In this document: piece by piece, positions 12,652-33,603 of the stretch | Layout: each line of letters starts with the position of its first letter | Numbering within the stretch: the stretch's first letter is position 1 | From: Ciona intestinalis | Taxonomy: Eukaryota > Chordata > Ascidiacea > Phlebobranchia > Cionidae | NCBI RefSeq assembly: GCF_000224145.3 | Contig: NC_020169.2 | Span: forward strand, 1,401,479-1,465,478 | Direction of reading: 5' to 3' | Length of the DNA: 64,000 bases | Position numbers and translations under genes: made by a program | The notes under the pieces: generated by a model | Databases searched by the model: none | What the model was told of the DNA's origin: nothing | The model's input: the letters and a program-made list of their open reading frames with translations, nothing else

Positions 12652-12657
12652 AATAAA
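12652..12657 (+). terminator. Poly(A) signal of the HSF-like gene
   Basis: AATAAA 68 bp after the HSF stop codon, followed by an A run. Canonical signal at a suitable distance. Confidence 0.65.
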
Positions 12658-13186
12658 AAAAAATAGTCAAATTAATAGGGAACAAGGTTTATTTCGCGCA
12701 GCCTTGTGAGCTGGATATGTACATTTACCATCTGCTACGTACTTGGTTATGCATTGGGGAAGCTACTTTTGACACGTCAGCAACAAAGAGTTGGTTGAGA
12801 CGATTTTCCTGCGTTCTGAAGGTTTTAAAACATTAAGGTTACTAAAATTAACTCTACGAACAAAGTTGTTAATGTTCGTGTAACTAAAGACATTTGCCTG
12901 TAAAGTCTACTACTCTACTTTTACAGGATGCTCTCGCCAATATAAAGGTCCTCAGATACCCCGTTGGCCTATTGTCTGTGAACACCAATAAACTTTGGAT
13001 GCCCAATAGCGTAATGCGTATCTCTTGGCTTGCGTATCTTGGAAACGTGTACGATGCTACCATATAGATAGCACCGTGTTACATGAAACCATGCTTGACT
13101 GTGACAGTCTAGAAAATCGATAGTTTTGGGTTAACTTATAACTGAACCACCTTTATTGGGACACAAACGATTATTTTTAATGCCCA

Positions 13187-13192
13187 TTTATT
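13187..13192 (-). terminator. Candidate poly(A) signal of ULK
   Basis: AATAAA on the minus strand about 420 bp after the ULK stop; a second one lies at 13152-13157. Which is used cannot be told. Confidence 0.4.
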
Positions 13193-13611
13193 ACATTGTG
13201 AAGACATACAAACTAAAATTGTACAATGTGAACTACAAAAAAGCAATAGTACATCGTCTTAACCACTAAGCATGTGTCTAACTGGTAAGCATGACACGTT
13301 CTGGAAAGCCCGCATACACTATTGCACAGTTTATACATGGTAAGAGTGGCAAGTATGTGCCATCACCAAGAGGAATTAACATATGAAGTGAAAAACGTAT
13401 GTCAGAAGTAGAAAGCCAGGGAACACATATGCGTGGCTGAAAAGGCAGTAACACTTGAGCAGACAGAGCACAGTCAAATAGCAAAAGAACGTGAACACCT
13501 TTACAAAACAAGTCACATAATAATTATAAACAAATACGGACTACTCTGTAGTGCAGAGGAGGTAAATGGGACCAAGGTAGAATCACTTTTTACAAGTGGT
13601 ACGTTGGGTTG

Positions 13612-23328
<9,717 letters not shown>

Positions 23329-24728
23329 TGTTACCATCCATGTATTACTTGGAAAATGTAAGGATCAGTTGATACAAAACGGGGAAATGTTGGTTTAGGC
23401 TTATTTGTAGGTCTCTAATATAAAAATAGTATTTATCATGTTCTAATACAAACATATTGTATGGTATATCACTATGGTTATACACAAATCATAAATTTTA
23501 TTCTTTTTTCTACAACTTAAACTGAATCTATAGCTTTGTAATGAACTAACTGTTGTATACGGATTTAATGTCTTTGCTATTACTAAAATTTCACAAATTC
23601 GCTTTTGGCTTATGACTTTCTGGTGTTCATGGTAGGCAAGTATGACTAAGGTACAAATATTCACGTTATATAACGATAGAATGTAAGTTGACAAACATTT
23701 CTCTCAATGGTAAGGTGTTATACTTCCTTATACTGGTCAACATGTTTACGCACTGACCTGTTTGGACCGTTCATATCCCTTACAACAAATGATGACGAAA
23801 TAAAACAAACAGAACGTAACAACAATGTGAACACAAAACAATTCCAGTTTTGGTCCTACGCTTCGATGGATTTGCACCACAACAAAGAAATACAGCTGAT
23901 AGCATAGATACACCATTTCGTAAAGTTTAAATTCGAAACACCTGCCGCGTGTCTGTTCTTACATATTAATGTACATTTTGTATCTATGCGCGACCAAACC
24001 AAAGCAATCAAACATAAAAGGCTTAACCAAATAGAACAGCATCTGTTAAGCGAACAACCCAAAAAGACGATACTAAACCACGATATTATAACTAAGCTAC
24101 CACTACCATCCACTATCTTCTGTAGATCGAATAAAAAAGAGATGCACAATCCCCTGAGCAAACTTACGGGAACTGGACACTCCAATCAACAAGCTGTTAT
24201 ATTCACAGTTTAAACACTTCCTCTCGGTGACGTATAAAGACTTCTGCAGCAATACGTGTATTTCATGGTGTATGTGGTATGTCCTAACATATAGCGTTTT
24301 GGAAAAGGCAGAAGGGCAAAACGACGTCCTATTTCTGCGACTAACAGAACAAGTAGGCTATAATTATCTCATTTCGTGTAAAATACACCAGTGGCGTTTT
24401 ATAAAGGAGGATCCATTCTGCAGATCTATAATTTGGCTTGTCTTTGCAGGCAATTTGTAAGTGGAATAAAACCTACTTCCATGCAACCTTCCTGAACAAT
24501 AGAGTTCATCTCCATGTTTTAATAACTGATCCAGTCTCTGATTTGCTTCCTTCTCGTTGTTTGCTTCCTTGTTGCTTAATCAACAAAAAATGCCTTGGGG
24601 AAAATATAGGCTTTCAGGTGCTCGTGCTTCTATAACATCAGTGCTTGATGATAAAAATATTTTAATTTTAAAAGATAAAAAAGCATCGCGTTCGCGTAAA
24701 GGAAATAAGAAAACATTTGTGCTCAAGA

Positions 24729-24771
24729 TATAAGGGTTGAGTAGGATGGGACATTTTTTCGTCCCACTTAT
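24729..24771. mobile_element. MITE remnant
   Basis: AGTAGGATGGGACATTTTTT followed by CGTCCCACTTA resembles one end of the MITE family (reverse-type end) with most of the interior lost. It is in the ULK-CLK intergenic gap. Too short to be certain. Confidence 0.4.
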
Positions 24772-25376
24772 CACTTGTAAAGGGTGCTTCATACTATTGT
24801 TCACTCAATCTAATTAAAGTAGGTATTAAATGACTTCCTTATTCGTACTGTCATAAAAAAAAACAGGGAGCTTTTGGGGCATAAAACACGTGTGTGAATA
24901 TAAGAACAGGAAAGGATGTTTTACACTGAATAGGGGTTCCAGTTCGCCGAACATGCGGACTAGGTATAATATTTCCCTTGAAAAACGCCAGATATGTCGC
25001 TCAAGCACATACAGTACACCATCAGCTGCGCAACACGCCCCTTTAAGACTTGTGCCGCAAGTTGAATTATATCATTAAATCTGTGTTGCACTGTCAACCT
25101 CGCCACGGGCAATTAAAACAATGTTTTCTTTGCTAGACACATTCCAGCAAAGATCACTTTATATATATACGGTGTTACGGATAACTCATTTGTAGACATT
25201 CAATACTATTGTGACGCTTAAAGTCCACGAATCCTAAACAAAGTATTCAAACTTCAAACGGTCGAATGGGTTAGTTTGGAATAATTAGCCGGAAAACAAT
25301 TCTATATACCAAATTTAACAAACTGAATTATATAACGTGCACGAAAACTCTATACTTCATTTATATTATTCAAACT

Positions 25377-25382
25377 TTTATT
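25377..25382 (-). terminator. Candidate poly(A) signal of CLK
   Basis: AATAAA on the minus strand about 170 bp past the CLK stop codon. Confidence 0.45.
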
Positions 25383-25549
25383 AAAGAAAGTCAACCCATA
25401 TACTGTACAGTAATTTCCACTGGAACGCATTACAGTGCGTCGCAGCAACATGCCACAACCGGGACCAATGTTGCCCCAATCACCAAAAACCGCTTGCCCT
25501 GCAACGCAACACTTTAACTAGCAGCAAAAAAGAAAAAAAATAATCAATA

Positions 25550-28500
25550 TCAACGACCAGCAGATCGTAAACACCGAGTATTTGTTTCATAAGATGATTG
25601 GTTGGTGTGATTATTTGGGAAACGTTTTTCATGGGGTAGTTCATCAAAGAATGAATGGTTGATTGCTTCAGCAAGTGAAATACGTTTAGTTGGATCATAC
25701 TCCAGCATTCGTGCGATTAAATCAATTAACTTCATGTGCTCCGGGTGATCTTTACGTTGAATATACCTCTGCAGATTGTTTCATATTGATTAAGTTGTGT
25801 TTTAATTTTTTCCAATAACAATCTTACCATTATAGGTTTGCAGTTTTCTCTCACATATTTTCCACCAGAAGAATGTTCGTCCCAATCGAGACGGTTGTGA
25901 TAGAAATACTTCTGTTTACGGGATTTTTTAATCATGCGACTTGGAATAGGACCAAGAATACGCTCCATCATTGCTAGATGCTCTCGATTATCATGAGTTT
26001 GGAACATGGTAATTCCCATGTAGAACTCAAATATAATACAACCAATAGACCACACGTCACAGGATTGGTTCCAACCAAGTTCTGTGTGAGACAATAATAT
26101 GATAAACCAGTTTATTTGTCTTATAAACGGTAAACCTAAAATGAACACAAACCTAATACAACTTCAGGTGCCCTGTAGTGTCGGGTAGATACAACTGTAC
26201 TATGATGCTCATTGTCAAAGGTGGCTGACCCGAAATCAATCAATCGGATATCGGAACTGACCAACTGCCTTTCATCTCTTCGCTTGGATGGATTGTAACG
26301 CAACTCACATAAAGAATCACGGAAAAGAATATTCTCAGGTTTCAGATCAGTGTGTGTGATATGATTGTCATGGAGAACTGAAATATTTCAAGTTCAAACA
26401 CTTTTCCTATAATTTGAAGTAAGAAAAACTTACATTTTACAGCCCATACTAATTGAAAGGCCATGTGTCGCACTTGGTCCAGGGGATATGGAATGTAGTG
26501 ATTGTCCTTCTGTTCATTAAAATATTGGATTTTAGATAAATAAACAAGTACCTACACCAACAAATAATTAATATTAGTTACCTGAAAGTCATAGGTACTT
26601 AAACCAAGCAGTTCAAATGCCAGGCAGATATGACCATGGTAGTTGAACCAATCCAACATGGTTACACAGAGGCTGTAATTACAAAAATATTATTGAATGT
26701 AAAGCCGATATAAAACACAATCCACTCACTATTTTCCAACAGGATCCTTTTCTTGAAGCTTTTTAAGAACATTTATCTCCAGAAAAGCAGCATCGCGATA
26801 CTTCTCAATATTTTTGATCACCTTTAAAGCCACTTTCTTACCACCCCTGAAACAGGGAAAAAAATATTTAAAACATTTTATCCCAAATACACGGATTATC
26901 AAATTCATTGAAATTTACCTTTGGTGATCAAGGCAGAGCAGAACCTTTCCGAAAGTGCCTTCTCCAAGCGTAGACAGGATTTCATCTGTTTTAACAAAAA
27001 CAGAAATACAATTAGGCTTGATGGTAAAAGATGATTTTTTATATAAGTTAAGATAAACAACCATTTGTTTCATGCAGGTTGTAATGTTTGTACTAATGTG
27101 TTTTGGAGGGGATGGCTTAATAAAGCTTAGTGTGCCGTGCTGTTTGTGTTTGTTATACACAGAGTAAAATTCAGAATGACATCGCACAGCTTCAAGAATG
27201 ACCTAGTTTAAACATTCAGGAACAATTCACTTAAGACAAACCAAAGTTTTTATATCGTTTTAACAGAAATTTAAGTGAAGCATTCCTGACTGTTTTGCGC
27301 CAATTGGTTTACTGCAACTACGAGAGAAAGTCTTGTAGTACATCTCGCTTGAAGACAGTCGCCATGACGATAAATCAGATGACCCTCCTCGTCATCTTCC
27401 ACGCTCTTTGCCCTGCCACCATTCTTGTTTCTATGACGATCTCTCTGTTTGTCATGATACAGCGAACGTGTGCGTGTGAGGGACAGAATATGCCATCGAC
27501 ACAGGGAAGAGATTTTCAGTGCAAGGCCAGCAATTGGCAACCGTAGTATATGTGGAATAACAACCACAGCATATATTGTAGCGTTGTAAAACGACGATTT
27601 TCAAATAATAACAAAAAACAGCCTACTTCATAAACATCTAGGTTTTCCTAGTCTATACCACTACTCTAACTTATATTACTTACCTTTCTTTGCATAAAAG
27701 TTTATGAAATACTCAATTATTTGGTCCATTACTATATTAACCTCCATTGAAATATGATCAATAGATATATCATTTCCGCAATCCCATCAAAGTGATTTAC
27801 AAAGTTTGATTGAAATGAGTGATTAAATTACTCTGAATATACCTGAATATACCAAGTTATCTGGAAACAACCAGACTATAAAGATTACTCACCGAATGAG
27901 AAGACCGAGACTTATGTTTTCTATGTCGACTTCTCCGTCTCCGACTGCTGCCAGAATAGTCATGTCGATCTCTGGAGTCCTCATTCTTCTGACGGGAGTT
28001 TAAAGTCCTGCTTGAATCACGACTGTAGTATCCATCATTGTAGCTGCTTTGGTAGTGCTTGCCACTTTGGGAGCTAATCAAAAATTAGAATTAGTAAACC
28101 AGTACAGGAAGATAAAAAAACAGCTATTATTTAATTGTTTTTCACAGATTTGGAAGAGTATTACGCTTTAAAGACTTAACGAGACAATAGTAAATATGAC
28201 AGGCCCTTCTGAAATGGCAGTGCTGACAATTGGCTGCAGTACAACACCGCGATAGGTCACTGTGCCACTTTTGCAGTTCAAGTGCAGTTTGCTTGATTAA
28301 AAAGTTTGCTTTTTAGTTCAATACGTAGATTCTTGATTTTGGTGCTAATTCTTTAATACAAAAGGATTCAAATTGGTCAGTGTTAATTGGGCTAAAGATT
28401 CCAATTGGTCAGTGTTAAATATGTAATGAAATATTGGCAGTGCCCACTCACACAATCCACAAAGTTTGCGTGCTGATTATCCGTAAAGTTAAGTTTCAGG

Positions 28501-28751
28501 CAATTCTTTTCATCGCAGATTAACCATAATAATCCAAATAGGTTCACATAGTAATAGTATACAATTATACATTACCTGTAGCTATGCTTTTCACATGAAT
28601 AGGAATCATTGCATCGTTTGGGTCCATAAGTATCTTCATAATAATCATCATACTTTTCCACTCGTCTTCGTTTCTGACCATACTTGTAGTTTTCATCATT
28701 TTCTCGACTGCGATACCGCCGACTGGTTTTTCCCATTCTTGTAACAGTCAT
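25550..28751 (-). CDS. CLK: CLK family (LAMMER) dual-specificity splicing kinase
   Basis: Complete ten-exon gene, 502 residues, like human CLK1/2 (484-499). Exons in gene order: 28576-28751, 27893-28073, 27342-27444, 26919-26985, 26730-26846, 26582-26672, 26434-26509, 26153-26377, 25828-26081, 25550-25768; all phases close. The N-terminal quarter is Arg/Ser/Tyr-rich ([19 protein letters not shown]), as in CLKs. It is followed by [20 protein letters not shown] and the kinase: [38 protein letters not shown] and the diagnostic [12 protein letters not shown]. CLKs phosphorylate SR proteins in nuclear speckles and thereby alter splicing. The acceptor of exon 3 (AAACAG before position 27444) has a weak pyrimidine tract; I chose it because it keeps the frame and continues the RS-like region. 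Start: ATG at 28751, 11 nt after a splice acceptor TTCGTAG, so there is an upstream noncoding exon or a trans-splice site. Head-to-head with GBA1. Confidence 0.94.
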
Positions 28752-29392
28752 CACTGCTTGATCTACGAACATTCAACATTTTAATAAAAAATACTTTCAA
28801 GCATACAGAGAAGTAGGTCACGGTTTATAATTACCTTAGCAATTACTTACCAAACTAATAATGAATTCGCAATTGTTCGACGTCTTCGTTTAACAGTTAT
28901 AAAAGAATATTATCTCTTTGCTCTTCTTTTAAAGAACGATTAAACTAGATAAACAACAGCTGACGTGAAATTCTGTTCTTTCACTTCGATCGTAAGATTC
29001 ACTAACTATGACGCAACTTTCTTCTTCGGTTTTGATTGGCTTGATTTCATGAAACGGAAATTACATCAAAAAATGGCATTGTGGGTAATTTAATTTAACG
29101 CTTAACCGCTTGAAATACGCCGTGGATTTAAAATAAAACGCTTTTTTTGATCCCCAATAATACATTTAAAATTAAAAATAAATTCTGATATTAAATACTT
29201 TTACATTGAAAGAAATATAAAGCATGTGAATTATGTTTTAAAGTCATGCCCCTTTTGGATTTACTTTCTAACATTTACTAATTATTAACCAATACAAATA
29301 CAATCACCTGATGGGTCCACTAATAATGCACGTCGCGTGGTGCATTCATTGTCGCGTGGTGCATTTTTGGAACTAGTAGCATAGAAGCAAAG
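28752..29392. promoter_or_regulatory. Shared upstream region of CLK and GBA1
   Basis: 640 bp between divergent start codons. It carries a CLK-side splice acceptor (TTCGTAG just before 28762 on the minus strand) and, 28-61 bp before the GBA1 ATG, two direct copies of GTCGCGTGGTGCATT (29332-29346 and 29351-29365). Confidence 0.6.
29332..29365 (+). promoter_or_regulatory. Duplicated GTCGCGTGGTGCATT motif upstream of GBA1
   Basis: Two perfect 15-bp direct repeats with a 4-bp spacer, ending 28 bp before the start codon. The GTCGCGTG core resembles bHLH-type sites: one base off the GTCACGTG of lysosomal CLEAR elements, and identical to the CGCGTG class-C box. Its function is inference. Confidence 0.5.
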
Positions 29393-32300
29393 ATGACAAT
29401 TACTAGCCAAAAAGGATTTCCAATTATAATTTTAATATGTGGAGTAGCAGGGACAACTTTGTTATGCTCGTTGCTTGTTGTGTTTTTACCAAAAGATGCT
29501 CTTCCGGAATCACATATTGACCAAGAACAAGGTAAGCCGTTAGTTGATTATAAATTTTAGACCAGTAGCTGCAGCCAAGTTTGCATTGTGTAATTTGCTG
29601 ATGTTAAGTTTATGTCCTATTCCAAACCAACGTAATTCGCTGACAAAGGTATTTTGTGCAGAAAAAGCGGGCGACCTGCCATGCGCATCTCGAATGTACA
29701 ACTCGGATTCGGTTGTGTGCGTGTGTAACTCTACTTACTGCGACACAATTTCTGAGGTTCCTGTAATACCAAGCGGACAAGCCATAACATATACGTCTTC
29801 TAAAAGTGGTCTGAGATTTGCAAAACAAACCTTGAACTTTCAAAGCGGAACACCGTCATCCGGTAAAACGTTTATTTGATCCTGAATAGGTCTATATATA
29901 GTACTGTGGGGTAAGGTACACCTTTAGCACATCATGTTCGAATATCCCAATCGTGTTTTATACAATTTACAATGGTCTATATGGAAGTGTGAGAATACGT
30001 TTTTATAATTCTTTTTTTATAAGTTATTTGTTTACTACCAAATAGGGCGAGAAATAAAATTAAAAGGTGTCCCATCTTCCCCGACCCGATTATACATGTC
30101 TTTGTTTTGTATTGTATCTCAGAGCACTTAATATAATAACACATGTAGGTTTTTACTATATTATTAAGTTGAGTAAAACTCGATAATACCACTTTAAACA
30201 TAACTACCGATCTATACACATAATATTCAAATACAGGCAGGAACCTCATAGTCAACACCACAGACCGATTTCAGAAACTAATTGGTTTTGGTGGAGCTTT
30301 TACTGACGCTGCTGGAATTAACATAGCCAGTCTATCTAGTGAAGCACAGAACTATTTTCTGCGTTCGTACTTTTCAGATCAAGGTTTGTTTTGCCTCTAA
30401 AACGCAAGCGTCATATATTCACCGATTTGTTTTGAAATTTTTGTGACTTTGTGTATAGGTATAGGCTTTAATATGGGCCGAATACCAATGGCTAGCGTCG
30501 ACTTTTCTACACATTTATATACTTATGCTGACCAACCAAACGACTTCGAAATGAAAAACTTTAGCTTAGCAAGTGAAGATTTTCAATACAAGGTGAAGAA
30601 TCCAGAATAACATTAGGAATTAAACCTGGAATCCCATTACTCGGTTTGTTCCATCTATAGATTCCTTACATTAAAAAGGCTGTGGAAATGAGCAACAGAA
30701 CAAGTTTTCGTCTATTCGGTAGCCCATGGAGCGCCCCTGCTTGGATGAAGACAAATAAAGCGCTTATCGGAAAAGGAAGTCTTATTGGAAGAGCCGGGAA
30801 CAAATATCATAAAGCATGGGCTTTGTATTTTGCCAGGTTAATAACTATTTTATTTAACGTTTGCGATTTTTGTAATGGATATATAAACACTTCAAAAAGC
30901 GCAAATTAGTTGGGACTTTTTAATTTATTTCTTATTTCGAAAGATGAAATGCTAATGCTAGGGATGTAGAAAATTTGCGTTTGGTGTTTTCGTTACGAAT
31001 GCTGCTCGGAACAAGATTGGTTTGAATCTTAATTTTTGACGTTGCAACCGTTTTTTACAGTAAAATTAACGGTGTTATTAGCTATTGGGTATAGTTATAT
31101 TAGTGTGGGAGAAAATGGGACGCCTTTTCATTCTAGTTTCTCGTCCCATTTGATTGTATAAACAAAGAATATTCAAAAGATCATAAAACCGTATCCTCAA
31201 GACTCCCATATTATACCGTTGTTAATTGTTTAAAACACGATCAAGATATTTGAATATTGCGTGCTGAAGGTGTCCCATCATCCTCCACCGTACTATATAA
31301 ATGTGAGTTTGTTTGGTACATCATTTACATGAAACAGGAAAGGCATGTATACCTGTAGCCTATAATATGCGTGTTTGTGTATCAGATTTCTCGAAGAATA
31401 CAAAGCAAATGGAGTGGATATTTGGGCGGTCACAGCTCAGAACGAACCGATAGACGGCCTAGCAAGAAACTTCAGTTTTCAATGTATGGGGTGGACAGCT
31501 GAACACCAGAGGGACTTTATTAAAACTGATTTGGTAAGTTATTTTCGTTATTACATAATTGTGGGGTAAGATATGAAATACTGTTATAGCACTTAAATCG
31601 CAGTTTTTTAACGTGTTTTGAACAACAAACAACGCTATTTGAGAGCTATTAGGTGTATATACGCCTCTATTATGTTCTGTGTTTAATATCAACCAATCAA
31701 CGAGAAAAGAGAATAAAATATTTCCCATCTTACACCACCTTACTATACGCAAGTTGTTTAATAAAATGTGCAAAAAAGTTTCGTTGCTTTATATAATTAA
31801 CTCTCTTTGTTTTTATGTATAGGGTCCAACCCTTCATTCTCGAGGCCACGGCGACGTCAAAGTAATTATTGGGGACGACCAACGCCTGGTATTTCCAAGA
31901 TGGGCCGAAGTTGTTTTAAATGACACATCGGCATCGCAATACGTATCTGGAATAGGCGTACACTGGTACAATTTCAACTTTTTAGAGGTCGGTCATTTTG
32001 ATTTTCATATTTTTTCAGGTACATGGATTGGATTCTGCCAATATCAAGAATAAGCGATACACACAAAGCATTCCCAGATTACTTTATCTTAGGCACTGAA
32101 GCTTGTTCTGGAGCAATGCCATTCCAACCCGATAAAGTTATTTTAGGCAGTTGGACAAGAGGACAACGCTACAGCATGGATATTATACAGGTATGACTGA
32201 ATGAATAAAACGTACCGACTTACGAGTGATATATGTAACTGTGTTCCTCATTATATTTTGAGGGACTTCTTTTCATTTTTTAATGTATGGCTGATAGACA

Positions 32301-33603
32301 ACCCGTTAGTAATTATTGGGTCGGAGCAATTGCCGTTAAGTGTCTTGTTCAAGTCCAAGAACACATATGGCAAATTACAGATCCAACTAACTTATAGTAG
32401 GGTGGAGGTAGATGGGACACCTTTAGCACATGGTATCCAAATATAGCCTACTGATTGTGTTTTAAACAATAACAACGGTATATTGGAGTTGTGAGGATAC
32501 GGTTTTTAATTCTATGAATTTCTTTGTTTACTACCAAGTGTGACAAGAAAATAAAATGATAAGTTGTCTCTCCCCCCACCTTACTATACATATAAATATA
32601 TACATATGAAAGTCATTGTCAAAAATACAAAATGCTTGCAGACAAGAATGTAACGTAATTTATAGGATTTAAACCACTGGGTTGCCGGATGGGTCGATTG
32701 GAACTTAGCACTAGATTTGGAAGGAGGACCGAACTGGGTCAAAAATTTTGTTGACGCTGCTATTATCGTGAACGCTGAAAGTGACGAGTTTTATAAACAG
32801 CCGATATTTTATCACCTCGGCCATTTCAGGTAAGAGATTTTAACAAGTATATGGATAATTTATTTATAAATTGTTACAACGCGCCCCTAGAAAACGTATT
32901 ATAATAATAACAAATTATATTCTTCTGTTTTTTAAACAAAATCGCAACAACTTTATTATATATGACAGCATCGCAACAACAAATATTTATGGCAGCATTG
33001 CATCGGTAAAACACGCATATTTCTGATGGGAACAATTTCACCTATACAAAAACTTATTTTTATGTCATTTAGTAAAGCTGAAGTGGGATGGGGAAAGATG
33101 GGACACCTAGCACATAATATCTAAATATTGTGATCACGTGTTTTACACAAGTAACAACGGTCTATGAGGAGTCGCGAGATTACAGTTTTATAATTCTTTG
33201 AATGTTCTTTGATTAGTACCAAATGGGACGTGAAAATAGAATGAAAAGGTGTCCCATCTTCCCCACCTCCATACTATTGTGTACTTGTACATTACCTCCA
33301 AGCCTAATCCTGCCTCAATGGCCTATATATATGGTCCATTATTGACCTGTAAACAATATGCCCAATTTTGCCTTTAGCAAATTCTTGCGTGAAGATTCGG
33401 TCCGAATATCTCTTCATGAGGAGAACGAAGAAAGCAGTTTGAAACACGTTGCGTTTATTGATGATGAAAAATCAATCGTAACGATCGTTCTTTTAAACAC
33501 CTCTCAACAAAACCAGACGATCAATGTTATTTATGACAAGTTTTACGTGCGCACAGAACTACCAGCAGATTCCATTCAAACTGTTGTTTTCAACTCTCTG
33601 TAA
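29393..33603 (+). CDS. GBA1: Lysosomal acid beta-glucosidase (glucocerebrosidase)
   Basis: Complete ten-exon gene, 549 residues (human 536). Exons: 29393-29531, 29662-29862, 30237-30383, 30459-30592, 30661-30836, 31386-31533, 31823-31965, 32019-32190, 32666-32829, 33378-33603; lengths sum exactly to 550 codons. It hydrolyses glucosylceramide in the lysosome (glycoside hydrolase family 30). A hydrophobic N-terminal segment ([20 protein letters not shown]) acts as signal sequence or anchor. Then come [34 protein letters not shown] and GGPNWVKNF. The catalytic acid/base Glu sits in AVTAQNEP (exon 6) and the nucleophile Glu in GTEACSG (exon 8), aligned with human AVTAENEP and ASEACVG. The HWY/MDW codons span the 53-bp intron 31966-32018; reading past that donor gives a wrong frame. 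Introns 2, 5, 6, 8 and 9 each hold a MITE and intron 8 also a SINE piece. Confidence 0.96.
29897..30094 (+). mobile_element. MITE copy 6, forward
   Basis: In GBA1 intron 2. Begins TATAGTACTGTGGGGTAAGG, core CCAATCGTGTTTTATACAAT, right end GGTGTCCCATCTTCCCCGAC then CCGATTATA. Confidence 0.9.
31097..31297 (-). mobile_element. MITE copy 7, reverse
   Basis: In GBA1 intron 5. Begins TTAGTGTGGGAGAAAATGGG, contains GTTGTTAATTGTTTAAAACA, and ends GGTGTCCCATCATCCTCCAC then CGTACTATA. It ends 88 bp before exon 6, the exon carrying the catalytic acid/base. Confidence 0.9.
31555..31747 (+). mobile_element. MITE copy 8, forward
   Basis: In GBA1 intron 6, starting about 21 bp after the exon 6 donor. Left end TGTGGGGTAAGATATGAAAT, core TTTTAACGTGTTTTGAACAA, right end TTTCCCATCTTACACCACCT then TACTATA. 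With copy 7 it forms an inverted pair around exon 6. Confidence 0.85.
32245..32372 (-). mobile_element. tRNA-related SINE copy C, partial
   Basis: In GBA1 intron 8. CAACCCGTTAGTAATTATTG and CGGAGCAATTGCCGTTAAGT followed by GTCTTGTTCAAGTCC match the body shared with 48668-48866. A MITE follows 20 bp later. Confidence 0.65.
32393..32588 (+). mobile_element. MITE copy 9, forward
   Basis: In GBA1 intron 8, directly after a SINE piece. Begins TATAGTAGGGTGGAGGTAGA, core CTGATTGTGTTTTAAACAAT, right end GTTGTCTCTCCCCCCACCTT then ACTATA. Confidence 0.9.
33080..33277 (+). mobile_element. MITE copy 10, forward
   Basis: In GBA1 intron 9, 100 bp before the last exon. Begins AAGTGGGATGGGGAAAGATG, right end GGTGTCCCATCTTCCCCACC then TCCATACTA. 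Close to consensus at both ends. Confidence 0.9.

Larger units (their letters stand above)
12585..13611. other. Convergent intergenic region, HSF and ULK 3' ends
   Basis: Holds the 3' UTRs of two converging genes. An HSF poly(A) signal lies at 12652-12657. A 77-codon minus-strand frame (13278-13511) lies beyond the ULK stop and shows no family likeness; it is probably 3' UTR. Nothing else seen. Confidence 0.6.
23338..25549. promoter_or_regulatory. Intergenic region: ULK upstream and CLK downstream sequence
   Basis: 2.2 kb between tandem minus-strand genes. Holds the ULK promoter, the CLK 3' UTR and a MITE remnant. Open frames of 60-109 codons on both strands show no family likeness and overlap each other, as expected by chance. 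No RNA gene seen. Confidence 0.5.

Noticed and set aside
13278-13511. 77-codon minus-strand open frame past the ULK stop
   Set aside because: I first considered it as the last ULK exon, but the exon 13612-13679 gives the correct phase and matches the ULK C-terminus, so this is 3' UTR.
31966-31991. GBA1 exon 7 extended to a donor at 31988 or 31992
   Set aside because: It would put the next exon in a frame with an early stop and break the alignment to HWYLDFL; the donor at 31966 gives HWYMDWIL.
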